From Symsagittifera roscoffensis (Eukaryota; Xenacoelomorpha; Acoela; Convolutidae), in contig NC_087069.1 in assembly GCF_963678635.1 (NCBI RefSeq), positions 40,724,831 to 40,788,830 on the forward strand: a DNA stretch of 64,000 nucleotides. Reading direction: 5' to 3'. Shown piece after piece: positions 17,427 through 28,440 of the stretch (its first letter is position 1; each line of letters starts with the position of its first letter). The notes below the pieces were generated by a model that was not told where the DNA came from, made no database searches, and saw only the letters and a list, made by a program, of their open reading frames with translations. The translations under genes were made by a program, and so were the position numbers.

Positions 17427-17530
17427 CGGGAGGCGTTCCCGAGGAGCGTAGCGACGAGCAACGCCGGGTTAGCTATTGCCCCTTAAACCAAACGGCCATG
17501 CCTTAATATTTCGAAGGACATGATATGAAA
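17427..17530 (+). repeat. Internal 104-bp inverted repeat, right copy
   Basis: Inverted partner of 13840-13943. The outer ends facing away from the module read TTTCATATCA on the left and TGATATGAAA on the right. No target duplication is evident next to them, so a nested transposon is not proven. Confidence 0.9.
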
Positions 17531-18248
17531 TGTTTCACGGGACACCGAATGACATGAAGGAAACTTTGATTCCGATATCTTTTACACATTCAAATGACAA
17601 TCTATGCTTATCATGCATCGGTAACTATCAAGGTGTCAAATTTGCAAAATTTTCATTTTTTAAGTTTACTATTTTTTCAACTTAATTAGTTAGTTGAGGG
17701 CTTTACTTTCTGAATACTTTTATCTCATAAATCTACTTTTTATTATACCTATTTACGCAAACCAAGAAGTGGGCTTGAAATCATTAGGAAATTACTGTTT
17801 CACGGTTAAAATTAGTCAGAAAAAGTTTTAGGCTCTATCTGAATCATTCTAAGCATTAAATTTTGTAATTTAGTGCTGAAATGTTAATTGAAAGTCTAAA
17901 CCAGTCGCCTAAAAAAAGCCAAAATTTTATCGCTAACCCTTAAAATTAACAGCAAAAGTTTGAGGCTGTAAATGAATCAGTTTTTAGTATACAAAACCCC
18001 TCCACTTGAGCAGAGTGATGAGACATATAGAGCTTAAAGCTAGAATAAACCCTGTTTTTGGAAAGGAAAAGACTTATTGCCAAGACGGCGAAGTATAACT
18101 CTCGTTAATGGCTTCTACTTGCCCTTACCCGCAAAGTTTTTTGGTGCTAGTCACTTCTCGCTTTTGCTTTTCCATAACCAGTTCTACTTGAAATTCTCCT
18201 AAATTTTCTTGAAATTTTCCTGAATTACTTCAGTAATTTCAACAAACA
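17531..18248 (+). promoter_or_regulatory. Upstream region of the polymerase gene
   Basis: About 720 non-coding bp directly before the polymerase start, AT-rich, with no open frame. The promoter must lie here or in the inverted repeat; no single convincing TATA box stands out. Confidence 0.35.
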
Positions 18249-21200
18249 ATGCCGAACTCTACTTCTATCGCGACACCTGTTCCTTGCCAGCAGTGCGGAA
18301 AAATACTGAGCTCTAAAAGGAACTTGAGAAGACATGAGCAAAAAGTTCACAAGATCCTTCCTCCCCCTCCTCCTCAAACTGTTTGCGATGAGTGTCTAGA
18401 GTCATTCGAGAGTTTGTCGGAAGCCCGAGAGCACGTCGAGCTGGTACATGACATGACTTCGAATAGTCATTGTATCTATTGCCATACAATATTTCTCACC
18501 GCGGAAAGCTATGGACAACACTTGCTGAAGAAGCACGCATTGCCTGTTTGGGACGGCATTGAGACGACGTCTTCCGCTGCCCCAACGGAAAGCGCGTTCA
18601 GAGGCAAATTGCGTCGATACGATCTCAAAGTTGGTGAAAAAGAAATGGATTTGCTTCAAGTCATGATGCAAAACAAGGAGGAAATAGATGCTCTTATACT
18701 GGAAAGGGTCAAAGAGGGTCCGAACAAGGTGCAATTCCATGTGGAAGTGGGAATGATCAAAATTCCCACTGTGCAAGACGGGGACAGTGGAAACTTCGAA
18801 AGGACCATGCTGTTTCTGAACACTAAGACATTGACAGTGTACTTCGAGGGAATAGCTGGGGTTCAATTCTTGGAACTGATTGAACATATGGTCAACCAAG
18901 TCAATTCGTTCTCTTCTCATGGTAGCGGATGGATTATTGACAGAATTGAAAAATTGCAAATCAGTTTCGCGGCCTTCTCACCAATAAGAGCAGGATCCTA
19001 CCTCGAGCTACCTGATGCACTCAGCGCAGCATCTACTCTGCTCACAAATATCAACACTAAAGATGATGACCGTTGCTTTCTCTACTCCTTTGTTGCCGCA
19101 TATCACAATGTGAATGAGCCGGCCCTCTACCCCACATCTAGACGGTGGCTGGAGAAAAACAAAGTCTCAACCTACAATCTCGACAAAGAAGGAATTGTGA
19201 AAATCAATGGGGAATACGAAATGCCAATGGGTCTGATGGATATGGACAGATTTGAAAAGTTGAACAATTGTCAAATCAACGTCTTCCGGTAAGCAAATTC
19301 TAATTTCCTTCTAAAAATTTTAAAATTCCTTCAATAATGTTCTTCACCTATTCAAACACCCTTTTTATTTCATTTCAAACCTAGGTATAAAAATTATTTT
19401 TCTGTTCAGGTACAACGATGGCGAATTGTTGCCCATAAGAGTATCGAGCAGATTCACTACTAGCCTGATTGTGGACTTGTTGCTGCTGACAGATGGATCA
19501 AAATATCACTATGTGTTGATAAGTGATCTCCAGAAACTGGTCGAGTACGTGCGGCACAAAGTGCACCGATTTCAATCTGAGATTTGTCGCAAATGTTTCC
19601 ACACATGCGCTTCATTCGAAACTTTGAGAAGACATCAAGAACTGTGCTACCAAGACGAAGATGTCGTCATAACAATGCCCAAGCCGGGAAAAGATGACCA
19701 CAAGTTCAAAAACTTAACAGCTCGTTGGTACGTACCCAGAGTAATCTACTTTGATTTGGAGTCACTGCTCTTACCAGTATACGGACCGCAACCTGATCCG
19801 CGAAAATCTAGCACGCAAACAATTGAAATCCATCAACCGTGCGGCTACGCGTTAGCAGTAATCGAATTTGGGAAAAAAGACCTGTTAAAGTTTGAGCTTA
19901 AAAGAGGACCGAATGTGATGGAAGAGCTAATTAGCTCCCTTGAATCGTTAGCGAGACAAATTTACGTAGAAAAAAGGAAATATTACACTTTCACTGGTAT
20001 AACAGACCAGGAACGGGAAGATGCTACAATTTGTTGGATATGCGAGAATGATTTTTCCGACAATGATCAAGTGGTACTTGATCATTGCCATTACACCAAC
20101 AAGTTTCTGGGTTGGGCACACAATGAGTGTAACGTTAATAGAAAAACAACAAATTACATTCCAGTGGTAGCTCATAATTTGTCAAATTATGATTTACACT
20201 TTATAATCAAAGCGCTGGCAAAAAGCGATTCGGAAAACACTTTTTCCGTAATACCCGCATCTGAAGAAAAATATATATCCTTGACAATCTCAGTCTACAT
20301 AAAAACGTACACGGACAAAAACGGAAAAATCAAAAAACTCTACGAAAATCTGAGATTCATCGATTCGTATAGGTTCATGCTGGCATCGTTGGCAAAACTT
20401 GTCGATAATTTGCCCAACGAAAAGTTTTTTCTGCTGGAGAACTATTTTGAAAAACTCGGCCACTCACGTGAAAAAGTCAGTCTGTTGAAACAGAAAGGGC
20501 ATTACCCCTACTCATACTTCAACTCATTCGAAAAATTCCGAGAAACTCGCCTTCCCCCACGAGCAATGTGGAAAAATAGTCTAACAGGAGGGGATGTGAG
20601 TGTTTCAAGAAGCGAGTACAATCATGCCCTTAAAGTTTTCACCGAACTGAAGTGTGGCTCACTTGGTGATTACCACGACTTGTACTTGACTACAGATGTG
20701 CTATTGCTTGCTTCCGTTTTCGAAGCTTTTCGTGAAGTTTGCTATCAAACATACGGGCTGGATTGCGCCTGTTACTTCACGGCAAGTAACCTTTCCGGGG
20801 ACGCCTTTCTAAAAGTTTGTAAGCCCGAACTGAAACTCTTAACGGACCGTGAACATCTAGACCTTGTGCAGCGAATGATACGAGGAGGCATGTCGTCGAT
20901 TTACGCGCGCCGATTTTACAAAGCAAACAATAAATACCTCGACGATTTTTCGCCCTCAGAACCATCAAGATACATCCTCAATATTGATGCAAACAATTTG
21001 TACGGGGGGATAATGAAACACTGCCCTTTGCCCTTAAACGATTTTTCAATAGTTGAAAAAAGTCTGGCAGACATACTGCTCACCAGCGAAACATCAGAAT
21101 GGGGTTATATAGTTGAAGTCAATTTAACCATACCCGAAGAGCTTCACGACTTCTTTGCTGATTACCCCCTTGCCCCCTCTCGTGAAGTAGTGGACATCGG

Positions 21201-22829
21201 TGCAATGAGCAACGAGCAAGTCGACATGTTGGGAAAATTGGGAATCACCACACTGCCAAAAGTGCCAAAGCTTCTACAGACCTTGCATCCTAAAGAAGGT
21301 TATGTTTTGCACTACCTTACCCTAAAATTGTACCATGAGCTAGGAATGAAAATAACTCACCTCGGAAAAGTTCTTCAGTTCCGCCAAAGTCACTGGATGG
21401 CACCCTTTGTCGACCTCAACACCCGCCTACGAAAAGCCGCGGTAAATAAATTCCAGGAGAACTTCTACAAGCTAATTGTTAATTCAGCTTTCGGTAAGAC
21501 AATGGAGTCTAAGTTAGGAAGAAAGAAGCTGGAGATTGTAAGGAATGAGAGAGAACTTTTACAAAAAACAGCTCTGAGCACAATGAAAAGCTTTCAAATC
21601 ATTGACGATCAATTAGCCACAATTAGCTTTTCAGTAACAAAAATATTGTGGGATAAACCTATGATAGTTGGTGCGACCATCCTAGACCTCGCCAAGCGTT
21701 TCATGTTTCAGTTTCACTATCAAAAAATGAAACCAAATCTAAACTTGGAACTCCTTTACTCCGACACGGATAGTTTTATTTACGCCATAAAAACTGATGA
21801 CGTTTACCGAGACTTGGAGAAAATAAAAGCTGATTTCGACTTTTCAAATTACGATAAGGACCATTTCTTGTTCGAGGATACCAACAAGAAAGTTGTGCTG
21901 AAGTTCAAAGACGAGACTGGTGGGAAGCCGATCAGAGAATTCATCGCCCTAAAACCGAAACTATATTCGGTCGTCCTTAATGGTAAATAAAATTTAAGCC
22001 ACCCTTCCACCCCCCATTCCTACCTTTTACAGAACAAAAATACCACCACCAACCTACCTACACCCCTTAATTTGTTGCATTAAACTATGGGCATTTAGCT
22101 GATTTAGGCAACATTATACAATGTTGCCTAAACGTTGATTTATCTGACAACATATTCCCTCTTGTTTCCTCTTTTTTAATCATAATTTAGAGTCTTCTGC
22201 TCTTTTTTGGTAAAATGAATCAAATTTTGTTCGGTATAAATTGAGTTGCTGAAGTGAAATGAAGCTATCCCCAACGTTGTAGAAAAGAATAATAATTTTG
22301 CTATTGTTTAGAAGGCACTCAAAAATTGAGTGCCAAAGGAATTAAACGGAGTGCACAGAGAGAACTGGTCCACCAAACCTTCAGGGACACATTATTCACT
22401 GGAAAAACAATGAGAGTATACAACTATAATATAGTTTCGAAAGGTCACACCAATATGACAGTGAAACAAAACAAACTTGCATTATCACCATTCGACTCAA
22501 AACGTTTTCTACTTTTCGACGGAATTTCGACAGTGCCCTTTGGCCATAAAGCCGCTGAAGAAAATGCTTTTCTAGAAGACATTTACATGGACACCGAGTG
22601 GGCCAACTCATACAATGAAACTGATAACAGTTCTCCCGATTTTACACTCCCGGATTGGGGATTTTTACAGCGGCCCTACTCAGAAGCAGAGCTGCAAGAA
22701 GAAGAAGAAGCTTCTAGTAGCCGAGTCCGTGAACGTCCCCCTATAAAAAACCCATTTATTTTATCTGAAGCTTCAGAAGAACGACCATCTAAAAAACACC
22801 GCAAAGAAAACCAAAACAATAAACATTAA
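18249..22829 (+). CDS. Protein-primed family B DNA polymerase, three exons
   Basis: Exons 18249-19288, 19410-21982 and 22312-22829 give 1,376 codons. Exon 1 holds three C2H2 zinc fingers (CQQC, CDEC, CIYC sets); exon 2 adds CRKC...H...C. Exo I is YFDLESLL. A Cys/His insertion resembling the endonuclease VII fold follows (CWIC...DHCHYTNKFLGWAHNECN), then Exo II (HNLSNYDLHF). Polymerase motifs are DANNLYGG (A), KLIVNSAFGKT (B) and YSDTDSF (C), with KPKLYS near the end of exon 2. Exon 3 supplies the family's C-terminal K-G-I-K-R-S block and a charged tail ending in a KKHRK basic patch. It replicates the element by protein priming at the terminal repeats. Intron phases fit exactly; transcripts have not been seen. 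Confidence 0.92.
19289..19409 (+). other. Polymerase intron 1 (121 nt, GT-AG)
   Basis: Donor CCG|GTAAGC; acceptor TTTTTCTGTTCAG|GTAC with a good pyrimidine tract. Without splicing the frame stops at the donor (TAA). With splicing it continues into the conserved INVFRYNDGELL-type segment. The same intron is in the copy at 1936-2056. Confidence 0.88.
21983..22311 (+). other. Polymerase intron 2 (329 nt, GT-AG)
   Basis: Donor AATG|GTAAAT and acceptor TTGTTTAG|AAGG. It interrupts just after the LYSVVLN segment, and the frame resumes in phase before SAKGIKRS, the next conserved block of the family. Read without splicing, the gene would end right after the donor. Confidence 0.8.
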
Positions 22830-23191
22830 AGTCTGAAACATATATTTTCAGATGATTTTTACTCTTCGTCCTTTTTATACTTCGACTTGTATATGTTTTG
22901 GTTTTTACCAATTTACAACTAATAAAATACTCGTATTGAGCTCAATCACTGTTTTAACATAAATAGCTTCAGGCAAATAAACTAGTAGACACAAACCAAG
23001 TGTTAATTCAAACAAATGTGTGAAATCCTTAGGCTTGTTTTGAATAATAAACTTTAATAGCATGACAAATCTTTGACGAAAAGAAAGAAAGCCAGGAAAT
23101 GATATCCACATGAAACTAGGACGAAAAAAGAAAAGTTCAGGAATTAGGACGATTAATTTTAATTATCGCGGGAAAAGGGACCGCTTTCAAA
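22830..23191. other. Right subterminal region, no gene seen
   Basis: AT-rich sequence between the polymerase stop and the right terminal repeat. 'caataaaca' at the polymerase end (around 22820) overlaps a possible polyadenylation signal. The minus-strand frame here is not convincing. Confidence 0.4.
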
Positions 23192-23424
23192 GGAATTAGA
23201 AGGAATTATTGTATCGCGTCCCGGTTGTTGAGCTCAGCTTAACAAGATCCTAAGGAGGGGGTCTTTTACTTTAGGGGTGGGAACTTGCGATCATTTACAA
23301 AATCCTAGGATAGGGGTCCTCCAAAAAATTAAGGACCCCTTTCCTAGGATTTTGCTTTACGTGAGGACCCCCCCCTTAGGAAGGACCCCCCCCCTTAGGA
23401 TCCGGGACACGATACAATACTACT
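23192..23424 (-). repeat. Polinton terminal inverted repeat, right
   Basis: Inverted partner of 5056-5291. The last bases read GGACACGATACAATACTACT. It is followed directly by TGTGCA and host DNA. The inner edge again carries an inverted copy of the outer end (ATTGTATCGCGTCCC, about 23208-23222). Confidence 0.93.
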
Positions 23425-23430
23425 TGTGCA
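23425..23430. repeat. Polinton target-site duplication, right copy (TGTGCA)
   Basis: It matches 5050-5055 and the single copy at the empty site 31966-31971. Confidence 0.93.
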
Positions 23431-24480
23431 CCCGGTCTCTTCACGCAATAGCTGCTCATTGTCCCTAATAATGGTTTTGACGGCAGTATACTGATTTTAA
23501 CTATCTAAGCAAACCAAATTAAAATGAAAACTGTACAATCATTTTTTATCAGAATGAGTCACTGGAGGCAAACGAATCACTTGTCAGGTTGAATCACTCA
23601 CTAGAGAAAGCCATGAACATAAAATTGAGCAAGAACAACGCGAGAAATAAGTATTGTTTAAATTTTTCGATAAAAATTGAACCGAAACTTCATACTCATA
23701 AACAGTTAGTCAGGCATCAATTTCGTTCAAATGAAGTTTCTAGAAAACACCCCAAATAAACTTAATTAACCATTTATTGTTTTCTTTGAAGGATAGTCTG
23801 CATGATCGCATAATTAACTCGTTTCCAAGTAATTTTACAGGGGAGGACGTGATAAAGACGGTGACTACTACTCGACCCAAAAATTTGGACTAGTTTCGCT
23901 GTCTATCAGTTCCCACAAATCACATGCTACGAAAGCTTCTTCGAATCCACTTGAGACGATAACAAGTTTTCCAGTCCCGTCAAAGAAAACTAAATCATTT
24001 TCCTTTCCATCTGCGTTGCGTTGGTCGACTTTATTTTCGTTCCAAAGTTCGGCACTGCAATTGAAAGATATCCAAATATGTTTTTCTGGAACTTTCGCCG
24101 GGAAAGATTCCCAGTTCATTGTGAATGCTGTCCAGAAATAAGTGCCCTTGAAAAATGGGGAAAAATGAAAAAAACGTTTTTCGCTGATAGTTTATGGACA
24201 ATTTGTGAATCATTGCTCCATTTTCTCATAATTTTTCTGGGCTTAATTATTTTTTCTATAAAAAAATGTTTTTCACAGTTGTAAGGGTTTGCAATTTGCC
24301 GGTTTGGCTCACTTGCGATTACTAATGGGGAGCTATACTTCTTGCTCTTACCGCAGGAGAGGCTATTTAATCAGGCTAAGAAATTGTTCCGAATTGAAAA
24401 GAGTCTTAGTAGTGATTTATTTCAAAAGATCTTCTATGCTTTTTCTATCACTTCAAACTCAAGATAGGGTTTGAAGAAGC
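23431..24480. repeat. Host duplicon, copy A, right part
   Basis: Collinear with 31972-33650 (copy B) and, in part, with 27059-28440 (copy C). It has lost about 750 bp relative to copy B: sequence passes from the lectin exon (about 24147) straight to the block that lies at about 33455 in copy B. The first ~430 bp (23431-23867) hold no frame. Confidence 0.75.
23868..24147 (-). pseudogene. C-type-lectin-like terminal exon, copy A (5' truncated)
   Basis: The minus strand encodes the C-terminal half of the lectin-like exon (MNWESF...KHIWISFNCSAELW...FEEAFVACDLWEL) and a stop. The N-terminal half and its splice acceptor are missing because of the ~750-bp deletion, so it cannot be used as a complete domain. 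Confidence 0.65.
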
Positions 24481-27000
24481 TATTCAAGAAAAAAACCTTT
24501 TTAAAGATGTTTATTTTGAATTTTTATCTCATTTTATGATAGATCACTGCTCCATAGATGTTATAAGGGAACGGCAACACTCAAGGATGTTGTCAATGCC
24601 CCGGTACGAGCGATCTCGTCTTAATCCCTTAATGTTCCAACTTTCGAAAGAAGTGACGAACTTTCAACGCTCCGGATTTTTACTCTTTCATGCTTTATCT
24701 GTCACTTCGTTCTTTAAATAGCGTGTGGAGATGTTCTTCAAAAAAATGAACAACTTTTTAAAGTTATTTATTTTGATTTATAATCTCCTTTTATGATCGA
24801 TCACTGCCGCATAGACGTTTTAGGGGAATGGCAACATTCAAGGATGTTGTCATTGCCCCGATACGAGTGATCTCGTCTTAATCCCTTGTTATTCCATTTT
24901 TCGGAAAAGGTGACGGATTATTAACGCTTGGGTTGTTTTAAATCTTTTATGCTTTTTCTGTCACTTCAAACCTTAAATAGCGTGTGGATATGTTCTCCAA
25001 AAAACAAGAAACTTTTTAAAAATGGTTTATTTTGATTTTTCATCTCTTTTTATGATCGATCACTACTCCGTAGACGTTGTAGGGAACGGAAACATTCAAG
25101 AATGTTGTCCTTGTCCCACTAAGAGCAATCTCGTTTTAATCCCTTGTTTTTCTAACATTCCAAAGAAGTGATGGACTTTCAACGCTCGGGATTTTTCTAC
25201 TCTTTTATGCTTTTTCTGTCACTTCGTTCTTAAAATAGCGTGTGGAGATGTTCTTCAAAAATATGAACAACTTTTTAAAGTTATATATTTTGAATTATAA
25301 TCTCTTCTTATGATGGATCACTGCCGCATAGACGTTTTAGGGGAATGGCAACATTCAAGGATGTTGCCATTGCCCCGATACGAGTGATCTCGTCTTAATC
25401 TCTTGTTGTTCCATTTTTCTAAAAAGGTGACGGATTATTAACGCTTGGTTTTTTTTGTTCTTTTATGTTTTTTCTGTCACTTCAAATTTTAAATAGCGTG
25501 TGGACATGTTCTTCAAAAAACAAACAATTTTTAAAAAAAGGTTTGTTTTAAATTTTCATCTCTTTTTATGATCGATCACTACTCCATAGACGTTATAAAG
25601 AACGGAAACATTCAACGTCGAGGATGTTGTCATTGCCTCGGTACGAGCGATCTCGTCTTAATCCCTTGTTGTTCCAACTTTCAACGGGTTTTTAACGCTT
25701 GGGGTTTTTGTACTTTTTATGCTATTTCTATCACTTCGTACTTTAAATAGCGTGTGGATATGTTTTCAAAAAAAAACTTTTTTGAGGTTGTTTAATTTGA
25801 ATTTTTTTCTATTTTTATAATCGATCACTGCTCCATAGAACTTATAGTGGAACGGCAACATTCAAGGGTGTTGTCATTGCCCCGATACGAGTGATCTTGT
25901 CCTAATCCCTAGTTTTTCAATTTTTCGAAAAAAAATGACGGATTAATAACAGTTGGGGTTTTGTTGTCTTTTGCTTTTTCTGCCACTTTTAAAGTTGTTT
26001 ATTTTAAAATTTTATCTCTTTATGATCAATCATTGATCCATAGACGTTTTGGGGAACTGCTCCGTGATCGATCACTGCTCCAAAGACTTCTATGCTTTTT
26101 CAGTCAAATCGTATTTTAAATGGCGTGTGGAGACGTTCTTCAAAAAAAATAAACAACATTTTTAAAGTTGTTTATATTGAAATTTCATCTCTTTTTCTTT
26201 TTTTTCGATCAATGCTCCATAGATGTTATAGGGAACGGAAACAATCAAGAATGTTGTCATTGCCCCGATAGGAGTGATCTCGTCTTAATCCCTTGATGTT
26301 CCAACTTTCGAAAAAAATGACGGATTAATAACGCTTGGGGGTTTTTGTTCTTTTACGCTTTTTCTGTCACTTCGTTCTTTAAATAGCATGTGGATATGTT
26401 CTTCGAAAAAAGAAACATCTTTTTAAAAACTGTTTAATTTGAATTTTTATCTGTTTTATGGTCGATCACTGCTCCATAGACGTTATAAGGGAAGGGCAAC
26501 ACTCAAGGATGTTGTCAATGCCCCGATACGAGCGATCTCGTCTTAATCCCTTGTTGTTCCAACTTTCGAAAAAATTGACGAATTAACAACGCTTGGGGTT
26601 TTGTTGTCTTATGATTTTTTTGCCACTTTGTATTTTAAATAGAGTGTGAAGATGTTCTTCAAAGAAATAAACAATAATTTTAAAGTTGTTTATTATAAAG
26701 TTTTATCTCTTTGTGATCGATCACTGCTCCACAGACGTTTTAGGGGAACTGCTCCGTGATCGATCACTGCTTCAAAGGCTTCTATGCTTTTTCTGTCAAT
26801 TTATTTTTGAAGTGACGTGTGAAGACGTTCTTCGTAAAAATAAACAACAGTTTTAAAGTTGTTTATTTTGAATTTTCATCTCTTTCTCTTTTTATTTCCG
26901 ATCAATGCTCCATAGACGTTATTATGGTTTATTTTAAAATTTTATCTCTTTATGATCACTCATTGATCCATAGACGTTTTAGGGGAACTGCTCCGTGATC
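24480..27000. repeat. Tandem satellite array 1, ~257-bp monomer
   Basis: About ten diverged monomers plus partial units. An anchor GATCGATCACTGCTCCATAG recurs near 24539, 24797, 25054, 25314, 25570, 25820, 26208, 26461 and 26716. Each has a CAACATTCAAGGATGTTG hairpin, an ACGAGYGATCTCGT hairpin and TTTAAATAGCGTGTGG. No coding frame persists; chance frames here are artefacts. Confidence 0.85.
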
Positions 27001-27058
27001 GATCTTTTGCGGTTTTTGAGCGGTTTTTTTAGATAAACCGCTTAAAACCGTTCAAACC
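27001..27058. other. Small hairpin at satellite/lectin junction
   Basis: AGCGGTTT and AAACCGCT pair across an 8-nt loop, with further pairing outside (GCGGTTTT / AAAACCG). It marks the border between the satellite and duplicon copy C. Confidence 0.45.
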
Positions 27059-27640
27059 TTAAATATATTGACTAGTTTTGCTGTCTATCAGTTCCCACAA
27101 ATCACATGCTACAAAAGCTTCTTCGAATCTACTCGAGGCGATAAAAAGTTTTCCAGTCCCGTCGACGAAAACCAAATCCTTTTCCTTTCCATCTGCGTTG
27201 TGTTGATCGACTTTATTTTCGTTCCAATGTTCGGCACTGCATTTCAAAGATATCCAAATATGTTTTTCTGGAACTTTCGCCTGGAAAGATTCCCAGTTCA
27301 TTGTGAATGCTGTCCAGAAATAAGTGCCATTTTTTGAAGGGAGAACAGTTGCATCCCAGTTACCAAAACCAACGAGCTCAAAGCCAGAGAACAAGTGTAA
27401 ATTTTTGTTCTCGCATTCTTTTTCAGCAACAGAACGATTGCTAGTTTTGCTGATGTCATAGAGAATTTGGACACTGTGATTGTACTTTCGTTGCATTTCG
27501 CTATCACCTGTAGCTACATTTGGGCACGTTGTTGTTTCAATTCCGATCGGTATCAATCTAGAGTCGCCGATGCCGTTACAGGGATCTACTATATCGGGCG
27601 TCCAAGTCCAATTGGTACAAATTGGGGTCAATGGTTTTAG
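27059..27640 (-). CDS. C-type-lectin-like exon, copy C
   Basis: Open from a splice acceptor (TTTGTTGCAG|CTAAAACC, exon start 27640) to a stop at 27059. It encodes CTNWTW, CPNV, a SVAEKECENKNLHLF helix region, GTYFWTAFTMNW, HIWISLKCSAEHW and EEAFVACDLWEL, the Cys/Trp layout of a C-type-lectin-like domain. The phase is 0, as in copy B, so it could act as an alternative terminal exon of the PAN-CTLD gene upstream on this strand. The last residues differ from copies A and B because the end abuts satellite DNA. No signal peptide of its own. Confidence 0.55.
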   Translation of the reverse strand, partial: LKPLTPICTNWTWTPDIVDPCNGIGDSRLIPIGIETTTCPNVATGDSEMQRKYNHSVQILYDISKTSNRSVAEKECENKNLHLFSGFELVGFGNWDATVLPSKNGTYFWTAFTMNWESFQAKVPEKHIWISLKCSAEHWNENKVDQHNADGKEKDLVFVDGTGKLFIASSRFEEAFVACDLWELIDSKTSQYI

Positions 27641-28440
27641 CTGCAACAAATATACGTTGATAGAAAAAAAGTCATATAATTTAAGCAGTCAATTGTCTGT
27701 TTGACTATTTACTCTCCCTATAGTACCTAGTAACGGAACCTAAACTCTAAACTTGGTAAGGGGCCCCCTTTTGCAACAGGTAGGGGGGTCGAGTAATAAA
27801 AAGAGATCCGTTGTCATTTGCACTCTCCTTGTGTGTTTAACTATACGGATGTTAAATACACAAATACTCTCCTTGTGTATTTAACTATGGCCATGTAGTG
27901 TCAATCAATGAACTTTAGGAACTTTCGAAAAAAGCGAGAAATTGAGCTTCGCAGTTTTTCAAAGAGCTACAAAACTTTCCTGTTTTTGCCAAAAAAAATG
28001 AGAAAGCAAAAAACTGACGTGGAAGTGAAATTTAGCCTTTATGGTGCACATGTAGACGAACCACGGTTGTCTATATGATTTAATTTCTGTTGTTACTCGG
28101 ATAATTTTGAAAAATAAGGAAAAATGAAATAAACGTTTTTCGCTGATAGTTTATGGACAATTTGTGAATTATTACTCCATTGTGTCATAATTTTTCTGAG
28201 CTTAATTATTTTTCCTATAAAAAAAATGTTTTTCACAGTTGTAAGGGTGTTCAATTTGCCGGTTTGGCTCACTTGGGATTACTAATGGGGAGCTATACTT
28301 CTTGCTCTTACCGCGGGAGAGGCTATTTAATCAGGCTAAGAAATTGTTCCGAATTGAAAAGAGTCAAAGTAGTGATTTATTTCAAAAAATCTTCTATGCC
28401 TTTTCTATCACTTCAAACTCAAGATAGGGTTTGAAGAAGC
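27641..28440. repeat. Host duplicon, copy C, upstream part
   Basis: Collinear with 32992-33650. It contains 'gtaaggggccccctttt' and a tandem 'actctccttgtgt.tttaacta' motif. No gene seen. Confidence 0.7.

Larger units (their letters stand above)
17354..19544 (+). repeat. Direct repeat copy 2 (inside the Polinton)
   Basis: The same sequence as 1-2191. In this copy the reading frame continues normally past 19544 through the whole polymerase, so this is the parent location and the copy at the window start is derived or artefactual. Confidence 0.9.
5056..23424 (+). mobile_element. Polinton/Maverick (adintovirus-like) element, complete, 18,369 bp
   Basis: Both ends are defined by terminal inverted repeats starting AGTAGTATTGTATCGTGTCC, a 6-bp TGTGCA duplication, and an empty paralogous site. 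It carries the hallmark set: protein-primed family B polymerase, retroviral-type integrase, FtsK/HerA-type packaging ATPase, adenain-type cysteine protease, double-jelly-roll-type major capsid protein and penton-type minor capsid protein, plus small conserved Polinton proteins. Morphogenesis genes are packed with short overlaps on the + strand. A minus-strand pair lies between the protease and the polymerase. Damage seen: a 49-bp tandem duplication in an early gene and a homopolymer frameshift in the membrane-protein gene. Capsid, protease, integrase and polymerase frames are open, so the copy is probably young. Confidence 0.95.

Noticed and set aside
13840-17530. Nested DNA transposon bounded by the 104-bp inverted repeat
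   Set aside because: No target duplication or transposase could be seen, so only a bracketed module is claimed.
24536-25750. Short frames repeating every ~257 bp (24536, 25568, 29384)
   Set aside because: They are the same satellite monomer read in one frame; they break in most monomers.
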